This document shows, in pieces, positions 49,922 through 58,674 of a stretch of DNA of 64,000 bases. The notes under the pieces were generated by a model. The model saw nothing but the letters and a program-made list of their open reading frames with translations. It was not told the DNA's origin and ran no database searches. The stretch lies in contig NZ_WITC01000055.1 in assembly GCF_009601505.1 (NCBI RefSeq), positions 1 to 64,000 of the forward strand. Direction: 5' to 3'. The number at the start of each line of letters is the position of its first letter. Position 1 is the first letter of the stretch. Origin of the DNA: Sinorhizobium terangae (GTDB lineage Bacteria; Pseudomonadota; Alphaproteobacteria; Rhizobiales; Rhizobiaceae). The position numbers were made by a program, and so were the translations under genes.

Positions 49922-51890
49922 GCTTGCTCTCGTCGCTGTCCCCGTCGCGCTCATGATGCTGGCCGTCATCGGCCTGACCGGGATCGAACAGTCGCTATCG
50001 AACTTCGGTAAGACGGAAGCCGTGAGGCTGACGCTGGGCCGCCTCGGCATCGCCGCGCCCTATGTCACCGCCGCGGCGATCGGTGTGATCTTCCTGTTCG
50101 CGAGCGCCGGCTCCGCGAACATCAAATTCGCTGGCTGGGGCGCCTTGGCCGGAGCCGCGGCAACAATTCTGACCGCGGCGACACGCGAGGCGGCACGTCT
50201 TGCCGCGTTCGCCGGGCAGGTGCCAGCGGGCAAGTCCATTGCGTCGTACCTCGACCCTGCAATGATGATCAGTGGGGCGGCGGCGCTGATGGCGGGATGT
50301 TTCGCGCTGCGCGTCGCGCTCATCGGTAACGCCGCCTTTGCACGCGCCGAGCCGAAACGCATCCGCGGGCCAAGGGCCCTGCATGGCGACGCCGATTGGA
50401 TGAAGATGCCGGAAGCGGCAAAGCTCTTTCCCGATACCGGCGGCATCGTCATTGGCGAGCGTTATCGTGTCGACAGGGACAGCATAGCCGCGCAGTCGTT
50501 TCGCGCCGATGATCCCGAAACCTGGGGCGCCGGCGGCAAGTCGCCGCTCCTTTGCTTCGACGGGTCGTTCGGATCCTCCCACGGGATCGTGTTCGCGGGC
50601 TCGGGCGGCTTCAAGACGACATCGGTGACGATCCCCACAGCGCTTAAGTGGGGCGGGGCGCTTGTCGTACTCGACCCTTCCAACGAAGTGGCGCCGATGA
50701 TTTACAAACATCGCAAAGACGCCGCCCGCTTCATCCGCATTCTCGATCCGAAGGAGCCAGAAACAGGGTTCAACGCGCTCGACTGGATTGGCCGCTTCGG
50801 CGGAACCAAGGAGGAAGACATCGCCTCCGTCGCCTCGTGGATCATGAGCGACAGCGGCGGTCCGCGCGGCGTGCGCGACGACTTCTTCCGTGCATCGGCG
50901 CTGCAGTTATTGACCGCGCTGATCGCCGATGTCTGCCTTTCCGGCCATACGGACCAAGAGAACCAGACGTTGCGGCAAGTTCGGTCCAATCTCTCCGAGC
51001 CGGAACCGAAGCTGCGTGAGCGGCTGCAATCGATCTACGACATTTCGAACTCGGACTTCGTGAAGGAAAACGTCGCCGCCTTCGTCAACATGACGCCGGA
51101 AACCTTCTCCGGCGTTTACGCCAATGCGGTCAAGGAAACGCACTGGCTGTCATACACCAATTATGCCGCACTCGTGTCGGGTTCGACCTTTTCGACCGAC
51201 GCGCTGGCGAACGGCAAGACCGATGTCTTCATCAACATCGACCTGAAGACATTGGAGACGCATTCCGGTCTGGCGCGTGTGATCATCGGCTCGTTCCTCA
51301 ACGCGATCTACAATCGCGACGGCGCGGTGAACGGCAGGGCGCTCTTCCTTCTCGATGAGGTTGCACGCCTCGGCTACATGCGCATTCTGGAGACCGCCCG
51401 CGATGCCGGTCGCAAGTACGGGATCACGCTCACGATGATCTACCAGTCGATCGGCCAGATGCGAGAAACCTATGGCGGCCGCGATGCCGCGAGCAAGTGG
51501 TTCGAGAGCGCGAGCTGGATTTCGTTTGCCGCGATCAACGATCCTGAGACGGCCGACTACATCTCGAAGCGTTGCGGCATGACCACGGTCGAAATCGACC
51601 AGGTCAGCCGCAGTTTTCAATCCAAGGGGTCGTCGCGGACGCGGTCGAAGCAATTGGCGGCGCGACCGCTGATCCAGGCTCATGAGGTGCTGCGGATGCG
51701 CGCCGATGAACAGATCGTGTTCACGGCCGGCAACGCGCCGCTTCGATGCGGTCGCGCAATCTGGTTCCGGCGCGACGACATGAAGGCTTGCGTCGGAACG
51801 AACAGGCTTCACCCTAGCGGAAAGACGTCTGAAGCCCGCCTGATCCGGCCGGCGCGCAGTGCAACGAGCAAGGCGGATCCAGAATTATGA
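49908..51890 (+). CDS. traG: TraG coupling protein (VirD4 type)
   Basis: This 660-residue protein has N-terminal membrane helices and the ATPase domain of type IV coupling proteins: Walker A-like [21 protein letters not shown] and Walker [14 protein letters not shown]. It links the TraA-DNA complex to the trb pore. Its stop overlaps an ATG (ATGA) of a short frame downstream. Confidence 0.95.
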   Translation: MTANKLALVAVPVALMMLAVIGLTGIEQSLSNFGKTEAVRLTLGRLGIAAPYVTAAAIGVIFLFASAGSANIKFAGWGALAGAAATILTAATREAARLAAFAGQVPAGKSIASYLDPAMMISGAAALMAGCFALRVALIGNAAFARAEPKRIRGPRALHGDADWMKMPEAAKLFPDTGGIVIGERYRVDRDSIAAQSFRADDPETWGAGGKSPLLCFDGSFGSSHGIVFAGSGGFKTTSVTIPTALKWGGALVVLDPSNEVAPMIYKHRKDAARFIRILDPKEPETGFNALDWIGRFGGTKEEDIASVASWIMSDSGGPRGVRDDFFRASALQLLTALIADVCLSGHTDQENQTLRQVRSNLSEPEPKLRERLQSIYDISNSDFVKENVAAFVNMTPETFSGVYANAVKETHWLSYTNYAALVSGSTFSTDALANGKTDVFINIDLKTLETHSGLARVIIGSFLNAIYNRDGAVNGRALFLLDEVARLGYMRILETARDAGRKYGITLTMIYQSIGQMRETYGGRDAASKWFESASWISFAAINDPETADYISKRCGMTTVEIDQVSRSFQSKGSSRTRSKQLAARPLIQAHEVLRMRADEQIVFTAGNAPLRCGRAIWFRRDDMKACVGTNRLHPSGKTSEARLIRPARSATSKADPEL

Positions 51891-52123
51891 AGAGTATCGG
51901 AGAAATCAGCGTGAGCGACGCCCAACGGGCGGGATTTCGGGAATTCTCGTCGTGCGAGGGCGGGAAACAGCGCAGCCGCAGGAGCCTCATTGTGGCCCGA
52001 AGGGAAGGCGGGACCGACTGCGCCCCGCACCTCGCACACTGCTTTATCGGCCGTACCAGGTCGTCGGTAAACCCGGACGAAACTATGGCCGTCGTACCGT
52101 TCGACGAAATGCATGGAGACTAA
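51887..52123 (+). CDS. Possible small gene coupled to traG
   Basis: The ATG overlaps the traG stop (ATGA) and the 78-residue frame ends inside the next gene's start. The product ([20 protein letters not shown]) has no recognised domain and its amino-acid makeup is not strongly protein-like. The coupling at both ends is the only support. Confidence 0.3.
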   Translation: MKSIGEISVSDAQRAGFREFSSCEGGKQRSRRSLIVARREGGTDCAPHLAHCFIGRTRSSVNPDETMAVVPFDEMHGD

Positions 52124-52709
52124 ATTGGCGCAAAACAGCGTGACGCCATTCCGGAGACCCCGGAAGGCCGGCGGCGGCCGCCGGCAAGAAATACGTGCTA
52201 AGCGGAAGAGACCTCGTGTCGCTTATCCTCTTCGTCGCGGAAGACCAATCGCGATCGTGGGGCTCGCGATCATTGCCGTCGCTGGATTCCTCTCAGCTTA
52301 CGGCACAAGCAACCTCACGAGTCTCCTGGCTTTCGCCAACCCCTCGACAGCGGATTCACTGTCAGCTTCGTTTTCGATCTGCGGCGATAGCCGTCACATC
52401 AACTGTGTCGTCGATGGCGATACGTTCTGGTTCGAAGGCGAGAAAATCCGCATTGCCGATATCGACACACCTGAGTTGAGCCCGCCGCGATGCGAGGCAG
52501 AACGGCGAAAAGGGGAGGCGGCGAAGGCGCGCCTACTGGCCCTGCTTAACGCGGGGACGTTCTCGCTTTCGACCGGCGTCCGAGACGAGGACAAATATGG
52601 GCGCAAGCTCCGTACGGTGACCCGCGCGGGACGCTCGCTCGGCAGCACACTTATCCATGAAGGCCTTGCAAGGTCCTGGGACGGTGAGAGACACGGATGG
52701 TGTGATTGA
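52113..52709 (+). CDS. Membrane-anchored thermonuclease-like protein
   Basis: The 198-residue product has a basic N-terminus, one membrane helix (PIAIVGLAIIAVAGFLSAYG) and a staphylococcal-nuclease domain: CVVDGDTFWFEGEKIRIADI, DTPELSPPRC, DEDKYGRKLRTV and LIHEGLA. It probably acts on nucleic acid outside the cytoplasm. Genes of this type commonly follow traG on rhizobial plasmids. Confidence 0.85.
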   Translation: METKLAQNSVTPFRRPRKAGGGRRQEIRAKRKRPRVAYPLRRGRPIAIVGLAIIAVAGFLSAYGTSNLTSLLAFANPSTADSLSASFSICGDSRHINCVVDGDTFWFEGEKIRIADIDTPELSPPRCEAERRKGEAAKARLLALLNAGTFSLSTGVRDEDKYGRKLRTVTRAGRSLGSTLIHEGLARSWDGERHGWCD

Positions 52710-52733
52710 CGTTCGCGAGAGGATCGTTACCGA

Positions 52734-52868
52734 ATGGCCGAAACCGTTTCGCGGGTTCGGGGAGCGGGAGCGAGTAGAGCCGTGCGCCGAAGGCGCCTCG
52801 CCCGAGCTTTTCGCGACCTGTCCGATATCATCACCGATCTGAATCGATCCATGCCGACCGATTCATAA
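52734..52868 (+). CDS. Small arginine-rich hypothetical protein
   Basis: ATG 52734 to TAA 52866-52868 encodes 44 residues (MAETVSRVRGAGASRAVRRR, ending NRSMPTDS). Composition is basic at the front and helical at the end. It lies between the nuclease and WGR genes on the same strand; support is modest. Confidence 0.35.
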   Translation: MAETVSRVRGAGASRAVRRRRLARAFRDLSDIITDLNRSMPTDS

Positions 52869-52910
52869 GTGTTGTTGGACGCGATTATCGTGATCAGCGA
52901 TCCTGATCTC

Positions 52911-53168
52911 ATGATCTCTCAACCCTATCGACTCTATGTGGAACGCTCCGATGCCTCGAGGAACATGGCACGCTATTATGCCATGTCGATCGAACCAAAC
53001 CTTTTCGGTGATGTCTGCCTGTTTCGTAAGTGGGGCCGCATTGGAACCAGAGGACAGATGACGGTTCATCATTTCAGGCGGGAAGAGGAAGCGGTCCGGC
53101 TGTTTCTCGATCTGCTGCGACAGAAACGAAAACGCGGATATCGGCCGCGTGCGTCCATGCCGAGATGA
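52911..53168 (+). CDS. WGR-domain protein
   Basis: From ATG 52911 (MISQPYRLYVERSDASRNMA) the product has 85 residues and consists of a WGR domain, with the diagnostic KWGRIGTRGQ and a following helix (EEEAVRLFLDLLRQ). WGR domains bind nucleic acid. Stand-alone copies are common near plasmid transfer genes. The frame is open to 52869, but no better start is seen. Confidence 0.85.
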   Translation: MISQPYRLYVERSDASRNMARYYAMSIEPNLFGDVCLFRKWGRIGTRGQMTVHHFRREEEAVRLFLDLLRQKRKRGYRPRASMPR

Positions 53169-53172
53169 AAAA

Positions 53173-53190
53173 GGCCCGCCGAAGCGGGCC
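53173..53190 (-). terminator. Hairpin with T-run for minus-strand transcripts
   Basis: GGCCCGC and GCGGGCC pair around a CGAA loop. Read on the minus strand it is followed by five T residues, as in a rho-independent terminator. It lies just beyond the stop of the frameshifted minus-strand frame at 53201. Confidence 0.65.
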
Positions 53191-53200
53191 TCGAAAAACC

Positions 53201-53375
53201 TCATCGGCGCTGGTTCCAGCCGGTCTCGAAGGACACCTCGATCTCGACGAAAAACGGGACCTTGATGGCGAGCTTCAGGCCGAGCTTTCCCTTGCGGAAG
53301 AAGTAACTGATCACTTTGCCAAGGACGCGGAGCCGGCGGCCGGTGGCGGCCAGGAATTGAGCGAGCTGTTGCATG
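53201..53375 (-). pseudogene. Small protein gene with an apparent frameshift
   Basis: ATG 53375 opens MQQLAQFLAATG. The frame then breaks at a run of G bases near 53338-53345, and the neighbouring frame continues RRLRVLGKVISYFFRKGKLG to a stop at 53201. Joined, it is about 57 residues with a membrane-like basic helix. A terminator follows it, which supports a real transcript. The break could be one extra base. Confidence 0.4.
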
Positions 53376-53755
53376 ATGGATCTCCTTTCGAATTGCGGTC
53401 ATCGCAGGGATAGGCTGCTGACCGGAAAGGAGGGACGCACCGGGACGGCCGCAGCAGAGCGGAGGACTTGGCGACGCCTGAATTTTGTCCCGCGAGGAGC
53501 CGCAGCGCGGCGGGGAAAATTCCGGCGGCGGCAGGTTGCGTCGTGACGACCGGGTTGCAACATCCCGTACGCAGCTGACAGCAGGGTCGAAAGGAGAGGC
53601 GCAGCTGATCGCTATCGCTGCGCTCAGCGCCAGAAGGCGTTCTCGCCCCTAAACTACCGTGATCCCGGTTTCCCGGTCCGAGCCAGCGGGGAGCGTCGGT
53701 CGGGTGGCCGATCGATCCGGTTGGACGGGGTCCCGGACGTAGCGAGAAGCCTCCG
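53376..53755. other. GC-rich gene-poor stretch
   Basis: No gene is supported on either strand. It probably holds the leader of the minus-strand small gene before it. Longer frames crossing it have no family-like content. Confidence 0.45.
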
Positions 53756-53920
53756 TCAGAACGGAGGCTCGGCGCTGAGGCGGCCGTCCAGCTCGGCCAA
53801 GATCACCTCGCGTTCGGCCTGGGCGAGTACAAGTTCGCCCTCGATCTGTCGACGCTCGTCCATGTCGACGGCGTTCCACAGCTCGGCGCGCAGTTCTTCG
53901 ATGTGCTGTTCTATGGTCAT
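53756..53920 (-). CDS. Small acidic helical protein
   Basis: ATG 53920 follows AGGAG and encodes 54 residues (MTIEQHIEELRAELWNAVDM, ending LSAEPPF). It is strongly helical with alternating acidic residues and resembles small conserved proteins of rhizobial plasmids. The function is unknown. Confidence 0.65.
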   Translation of the reverse strand: MTIEQHIEELRAELWNAVDMDERRQIEGELVLAQAEREVILAELDGRLSAEPPF

Positions 53921-54211
53921 CGGCGTCATCTCCTGATGTTTGAGAAAGATGACGCCCGCGGATGTGAGGAGAGGGCGGGGTCAAGGAGCGCGGCACGCGA
54001 CCGCACCGCGGCGGGTGGGGGAGCCGAAATGCGCAAGCATTTTGGGGGGAACCGCTCGTCCTTGAGACTGCCCTCTCACCACGACAAGATGGCTCGATCT
54101 GAGCAGACCCCTACCTCTCGCTTCGCAGCAGAAAGCCGGAAACCGGCTCGATGCCTGTTTCCGGCTTCGAAGACGAGGAGTTGGCCCCGCCTTGGCGGGG
54201 CCAGTGGATCC

Positions 54212-54523
54212 TTAGTCCCGGTTCGGGCGGGACCAGATGAGCTGGAAGCCGTCTTCGCCTTCGACTTCCGTCAGCGTCGCGTAGATCGGAGCCGGGAAGC
54301 TCGGGTCGTCGAGCTTGACCGAGAGATAGTCGCGGTCGCTCTCGTTGGAGCGCTTCTGCCAGGCGGCGCCCAGTTCGACGGCACCCGCGTAGATGCGGAA
54401 GTGCGGGCCCTTGTCGGAGGGATTTTCGATGCGGGCGATGCGAGCCTTTACGTTGAGGGCGAGGGTGCGGATCGAGCCGGTGAAGCCGTTTTCGGTGGAG
54501 GTGAAGGTGCCGATGGTAGCCAT
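54212..54523 (-). CDS. DUF736-family protein
   Basis: ATG 54523 ([20 protein letters not shown]) gives 103 residues matching the DUF736 family ([40 protein letters not shown]). A second ATG lies 6 nt upstream. DUF736 proteins are widespread on alphaproteobacterial plasmids and islands, and their role is not established. Confidence 0.93.
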   Translation of the reverse strand: MATIGTFTSTENGFTGSIRTLALNVKARIARIENPSDKGPHFRIYAGAVELGAAWQKRSNESDRDYLSVKLDDPSFPAPIYATLTEVEGEDGFQLIWSRPNRD

Positions 54524-54979
54524 TGTCATGTTCCTTTCGTTGTTTCGGGCCGCGCCCTTCGCGGCCTCGATGGCTGTCACAAAGACCGGGGACGATCGGA
54601 CCGCACCGATAGGCCGGAATGAAATGGAGGGCGGCCGGGAGGAATTTTGTTGCTCCGCGAGGAATGGCGGCGCAGCCGCCAGGGGAAGAAAGTTCCGAGG
54701 GCCGTTGCGGGAAGACGATCGAGGCGAAGCCGCTCTCCGGTCAGACATGCCTCATCGAGCCCGCAGAACGAGCGCCGGCAACAATGAGGAGAAGGAACAT
54801 GGCGATGGGTACCTGCACGCCGTTCGAGCGCGATTGTGCAAACGGCTCACAGGCGAAACTGCGCAGGATGCCAGATGTGCTGCCGCGGACACTTCGATGT
54901 CGAACTCCCTAGACGCCAGTTGCTTTGATCCATACGCGGGATATCGTTGCAGCGCGATTCGTTCTGCCCAAGAGGATCC
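54524..54979. other. Intergenic region between DUF736 and a small plasmid gene
   Basis: Divergent from the DUF736 gene, this stretch holds frames on both strands without recognisable content. It likely contains promoters for the flanking genes. Confidence 0.45.
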
Positions 54980-55156
54980 ATGCGCAAACAGACAAAGCCG
55001 TTCACTGTCGAAATCAAGCCGTCGCGCAAGCCGAAACCGGGTCCACAGAAAATGTCGATCTGGGGCAAGTTGGACCTGAGAACGGATGAAGATCTGCAGG
55101 TGAAGACCGAACCGGTGGTGGAGCCGGCCACCGCCGTTGGCGGCGACCAGTCCTGA
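54980..55156 (+). CDS. Small basic plasmid protein
   Basis: ATG 54980 follows AGAGGATCC and encodes 58 residues (MRKQTKPFTVEIKPSRKPKP). The Lys/Pro-rich N-terminus and acidic tail resemble small proteins seen near ardC on rhizobial plasmids. It converges with ardC. No function is known. Confidence 0.6.
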   Translation: MRKQTKPFTVEIKPSRKPKPGPQKMSIWGKLDLRTDEDLQVKTEPVVEPATAVGGDQS

Positions 55157-55187
55157 TTATCTGTGCGCGGGAGCGGCACTACCTTTT

Positions 55188-56114
55188 TCAAGCCGCCTGC
55201 CGGTTCTGGCTCTCCGTCGGCTGAAGATCGTGAAGATAGGCGACGGCACGCTGGGCATGCGCCGCGGCGTGGAAGATCGCTCGCTTGTCGCCCGATAGAA
55301 CGGTGAGCCAGGATTGAAGGTAAGACGCGTGATCCGGCCTCGGCTCGAGCTCTGGCGCAATGCAGAGATCGGCGCAGAGGAAGCAGCTGCCAAGCTCGGC
55401 AATGAGTTCCTCGCGGGCACGTTCGCTTCTATCCCTGGAATAGCGGGAAAGCTCCCGGCCGACACGGCCGGCCGGCGCCGTCCAATGTGTGGCCTCATGA
55501 CTGAGCGTCGCATAATAGCTCGCCGCGTCCTTAAAACTCTCGAACGGTGGCATCTGAATCAAGTCGGTACCTGGCGCGAAGAAGGCCTGGTTTCCGCCAT
55601 GGCGGATTACCGCGCCGGTGTTTCGGAAGAAGCGGTCCACATGCGCAATGCGCTCGACCGGGTCGAGGACGGGATCCGGGCGATGATTATAATGGTCGGG
55701 CAAGCCATCGATCTGCTCGACGTTGAAGACGGTGTACGCCTTGAGGAACGGGATTTCCCGCTCGATCTCACCGCCATTACCGTCCGCTTCGGATTTGGTG
55801 AAGCGGCTCGCGAAGACGACCGTCGCGCCGGTCTCGCCCTTGCGGACGGACGATCCCATTTCGCGCGCCTGCTTGAATGTCATCCACATCGGCGAGGAAT
55901 AGCCACGCGCCATGCCCTCCGACCAAAGCAACAGCACGTTCATGCCAGAGTAGGGCTGGCCGTTGTGGCGCAGCGGCCGGGTGATACGGCCGTTCATATT
56001 TGCCGCGTTCCATGGTTTCATCCAGGGCCGAACGCCATTCGTCAGGTCCTCGATGATCTTGTCAGTGATCCGTGTGTAGATGTCGGCGCGCTGGCCTTCG
56101 TCCTTCCTGCTCAT
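55188..56114 (-). CDS. ardC: ArdC-type antirestriction protein
   Basis: ATG 56114 (MSRKDEGQRADIYTRITDKI) follows GGAGG with good spacing and gives 308 residues. The N-terminal ArdC domain (WMKPWNAANMNGRITRPLRH) is followed by a zincin-like metallopeptidase domain with LSHEATHWT (HExxH). ArdC binds single-stranded DNA and protects incoming plasmid DNA from restriction. Its place near the transfer genes fits early expression in a recipient. Confidence 0.93.
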   Translation of the reverse strand: MSRKDEGQRADIYTRITDKIIEDLTNGVRPWMKPWNAANMNGRITRPLRHNGQPYSGMNVLLLWSEGMARGYSSPMWMTFKQAREMGSSVRKGETGATVVFASRFTKSEADGNGGEIEREIPFLKAYTVFNVEQIDGLPDHYNHRPDPVLDPVERIAHVDRFFRNTGAVIRHGGNQAFFAPGTDLIQMPPFESFKDAASYYATLSHEATHWTAPAGRVGRELSRYSRDRSERAREELIAELGSCFLCADLCIAPELEPRPDHASYLQSWLTVLSGDKRAIFHAAAHAQRAVAYLHDLQPTESQNRQAA

Positions 56115-56319
56115 GTTCAAACCTCCATTTCCAGGAGGTCGCGCCGATCGCGACCCCGTCACGGCGGTCCAAAGGCGGAGCGGAAAGGGGGGAGGGCACC
56201 TTGAGGCCGGAACGGAGGTGGAGGACGGCGAAGCCGTTGCCCGAACGCTTCGCTCCGCCAGCACCTAAGGCCGGACGGGGTAGCGGCGGGCCGATCTCGG
56301 CGTAACCGCTTCAGCAGGT

Positions 56320-56724
56320 TCAAGGAATGGTTTCGAGGTCGGTCGACCTAAACTCGTCCGCCGTGGCAAGGATCGGCACGCCATGGAATTTGGCGCAGGC
56401 ATAATGCAGGCAATCGCCGAGGTTCAGGCCATGGCGGCCGGTGCGATAGCGATGCCCGGCGACAAGGGCGAGCCGCGTCGTCTCGGAGGCCGGCGGAAGA
56501 TCGCGAACCTCGATTTCCTGCGCTTCGAGGAATTCCATCACGATCGTTTCGACCGAGGCAACCGGAAGATTGAACTTGTCGGGCCCTGCAAGGCCGAGGA
56601 CGGTCTCGAGAATAGCGACCGGGGATGTGAAGGGATGTCTGGCAGAAGCAACAGCGTCCGAGACGCGCGCCGCTTCCGGTTCATCGGAGAGAAGCGCGAT
56701 GATCGCACAGGCATCGATGAACAT
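56320..56724 (-). CDS. vapC: VapC-type PIN-domain toxin
   Basis: The 134-residue product has the PIN-domain acidic residues Asp4 (MFIDACAI), Glu40 (AILETVLG), Asp104 (LNLGDCLHYA) and Asp123 (ATADEFR). VapC toxins are RNases that cut specific RNAs. It starts where vapB ends, so the two form one operon. It probably stabilises the plasmid by post-segregational effects. Confidence 0.93.
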   Translation of the reverse strand: MFIDACAIIALLSDEPEAARVSDAVASARHPFTSPVAILETVLGLAGPDKFNLPVASVETIVMEFLEAQEIEVRDLPPASETTRLALVAGHRYRTGRHGLNLGDCLHYACAKFHGVPILATADEFRSTDLETIP

Positions 56725-56969
56725 CAGGCCTCATCCCACATCTCGTCGAAGGCTTCACGGGGAAGAGGCTTGCGGGCATTGTCGCTCAAGGCAATTCCAT
56801 GCGCTTTCCGCAAACGTGCCGCAGTCTGCAATGGCGTCTCCGCGCGATTGCGACGCTCGATCGCCTCCCGCATGGCGATGACGATGGCGTCGGTGATGCC
56901 GACGCCCGCCATTTGGGCGAACTCGCGCGTCAGCGCATCCGCTTCCGGATTGTTGACGTTTATCGGCAT
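56724..56969 (-). CDS. vapB: VapB-type antitoxin
   Basis: An 81-residue protein directly upstream of vapC with one-base overlap. The opening MPINVNNPEADALTREFAQM and ITDAIVIAMREAIERR resemble Rv0623/PSK-type antitoxins with a ribbon-helix DNA-binding start. It neutralises VapC and probably represses the operon. Confidence 0.9.
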   Translation of the reverse strand: MPINVNNPEADALTREFAQMAGVGITDAIVIAMREAIERRNRAETPLQTAARLRKAHGIALSDNARKPLPREAFDEMWDEA

Positions 56970-57065
56970 GCATCATCTCCATGTAGATAATTCTCGAAAA
57001 TAATGTAGATCATCGTGCGACCTTTTCCAAGGCCGTCGGCACGCTTGCTTCTCGTCAGGGAATAA

Positions 57066-57085
57066 GGCGGGGCCGGAGCCCCGCC
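57066..57085 (-). terminator. Hairpin terminator downstream of a conserved hypothetical gene
   Basis: GGCGGGGC and GCCCCGCC pair around CGGA. Read on the minus strand it is followed by TTATT, a weak T-run. It lies about 10 bp beyond the stop at 57095. Confidence 0.5.
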
Positions 57086-57094
57086 GGAAAGCGC

Positions 57095-57682
57095 TCAGTC
57101 GAAGGCCGACATCTGTGCCTCGGCTGCTTTGCGATCGAGGGACTGACCTGGGTTGTCGACGGGTCGATCGAAGGACTTCCAGGTCTCGCCGACGATGTGC
57201 TTGTATGCTGCAACGGCGCCCTCCGCGGCCATCCTGAGCGCGTGTGCCTGCACGCCCATGTCGGCGGCAAACTCCCGCTTGCGCTGGGCAGCACTATCGT
57301 AGCCGACGGGGCCGTCGAGGTCCTCGTCGCGGCTGTCGTTTGCTGCCTTTGCCGTGGCGTCCCGCGCCTCGGTGACCGCGCGGCTGTAGAACTGTCCCGC
57401 ACCGTGTGCGGAGCCGACGAAGGCGCCGACGATCCGCTGCAGGTGGATCTGCATGGCTTTCTCACCGAGACCGTCGCTCAGAGCATCGGCCGTCTCGCAG
57501 ATGAGGCGCTCATGGAGATCGCGGATTCCGTCGCTGTCGACGATCGTGATTCCGAAGCTTTCGGCGATCTTCAGCGCCTGGGCGCTGTCTGGGCATGAGA
57601 GCCGGACCATTTCGAGGGTGGCGCCCTTGCGAAGCTGAACGACGCGGGCGGATTGACGAGAGGGTGTTGCGGGCTTTGCCAT
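57095..57682 (-). CDS. Conserved plasmid hypothetical protein
   Basis: ATG 57682 (MAKPATPSRQSARVVQLRKG) gives 195 residues. The body is helical (DLHERLICETADALSDGLGE, QIHLQRIVGAFVGSAHGAG) with no motif I recognise. The extension upstream in the same frame looks non-coding. It is likely a plasmid backbone gene next to the PhnA-domain gene, which diverges from it. Confidence 0.7.
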   Translation of the reverse strand: MAKPATPSRQSARVVQLRKGATLEMVRLSCPDSAQALKIAESFGITIVDSDGIRDLHERLICETADALSDGLGEKAMQIHLQRIVGAFVGSAHGAGQFYSRAVTEARDATAKAANDSRDEDLDGPVGYDSAAQRKREFAADMGVQAHALRMAAEGAVAAYKHIVGETWKSFDRPVDNPGQSLDRKAAEAQMSAFD

Positions 57683-58145
57683 CGGTTCTTCCTTTCCAAC
57701 TTCGAAGCGGCTCCGGCCCCGTGCCGGCTTTCCCTTCGGTGCGGTCGCCCCGAACCGGCGGAAGACGGACGCATCAAGGTCCGGACACGCCAGGCCGAGC
57801 GGAGCCGGTTTGAGTGCGAGCAGGGCATCCTGCCCTCGCGATAGCCAAGCGAACCTGCTCTGCGAGGGACGGCGAGTGTCGGCCGCACTGCGGCGCGATA
57901 GCGGCCTTGAAGCGAACGGCCACCGGTTCAGACCGCAGCAAAACCGAAGGACAACCGGCATGAGGGCGGCCTACGGAAAGTGCCGAAAGGAAGCTCTCGG
58001 CCGGCTCCCGCACCGCCACTGGCACCGGTCCAGCCGATGTTGCGTCGGCGCCACATCCGAGATAGAGGCTCTCCCCGGCTGTTCCACTGGTGCAGTCAGC
58101 ACGACCGAGGGGTCACAGCGTAAATTGACACGACGCGGAACGGAT
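57683..58145. promoter_or_regulatory. Divergent intergenic region
   Basis: The 463 bp between two divergent genes should hold both promoters. No gene or clear operator was recognised; frames crossing it have unlikely composition. Confidence 0.4.
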
Positions 58146-58448
58146 ATGAGCGACCAGAACGACGACTACATCTATGACGAAGCTACCGGCGAGTGGCGGC
58201 CTGCTTCCGAAATTGCCGCGGAGAAGGCCAAGGCCGCTGAAGTTCGCGATGCATCGGGCAACGTTCTTGCAGACGGAGACTCGGTCGTCCTGATCAAGGA
58301 CCTGAAGGTCAAAGGTGCCGGGCAGACGCTGAAGCAGGGAACGGTCATCAGGTCGATCCGGCTCACGGACAACCCGGACGAGATCGACTGCCGCCATGAC
58401 GCGATCAAAGGTCTAGTCTTGCGCACGGAGTTCGTGCGCAAGCGCTGA
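58146..58448 (+). CDS. PhnA-domain protein lacking the zinc ribbon
   Basis: ATG 58146 gives 100 residues. From about residue 33 it matches the PhnA/YjdM C-terminal domain (VRDASGNVLADGDSVVLIKD, LKVKGAGQTLKQGT, DCRHDAIKGLVLRTEFVRKR). The usual N-terminal zinc ribbon with its cysteine pairs is replaced by an acidic segment (YIYDEATGEWRPASEIAAEK). The biochemical role of this family is uncertain despite its name. Confidence 0.85.
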   Translation: MSDQNDDYIYDEATGEWRPASEIAAEKAKAAEVRDASGNVLADGDSVVLIKDLKVKGAGQTLKQGTVIRSIRLTDNPDEIDCRHDAIKGLVLRTEFVRKR

Positions 58449-58610
58449 TCGATCATCGGCTTCCGAGCCCTCCACGGCATCGGGTTTGAACTGCACCGCT
58501 CGGGCGGACGTGGGGGTCCCGTCGGACCAGGAAACGATGGAGCCGATCGGAGCGAGATCGTAAATCAAGAGGCAGACATGGGCTTTCTCCGTCAGGTTCT
58601 GCGGTGCTGA

Positions 58611-58643
58611 AAATAAAACCGCCGCCGGGACAACCGGCGGCGG
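58611..58643 (-). terminator. Strong rho-independent terminator of the ParB-like gene
   Basis: CCGCCGCCGG and CCGGCGGCGG pair perfectly over 10 bp around a 5-base loop. Read on the minus strand it is followed by TTTTATTTT. It lies 32 bp downstream of the ParB-like gene's stop. Confidence 0.85.
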
Positions 58644-58674
58644 AAGGCGTTCGGAAAAGAGAGAGGGAAGGCGC

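Noticed and set aside
54183-54202. GGCCCCGCC/GGCGGGGCC hairpin after the DUF736 gene as a terminator
   Set aside because: The arms pair, but no T-run follows on the minus strand, so it was not called a rho-independent terminator.
55314-56204. 296-codon plus-strand frame over ardC
   Set aside because: It is antisense to ardC, which has a good ribosome site and an HExxH motif.
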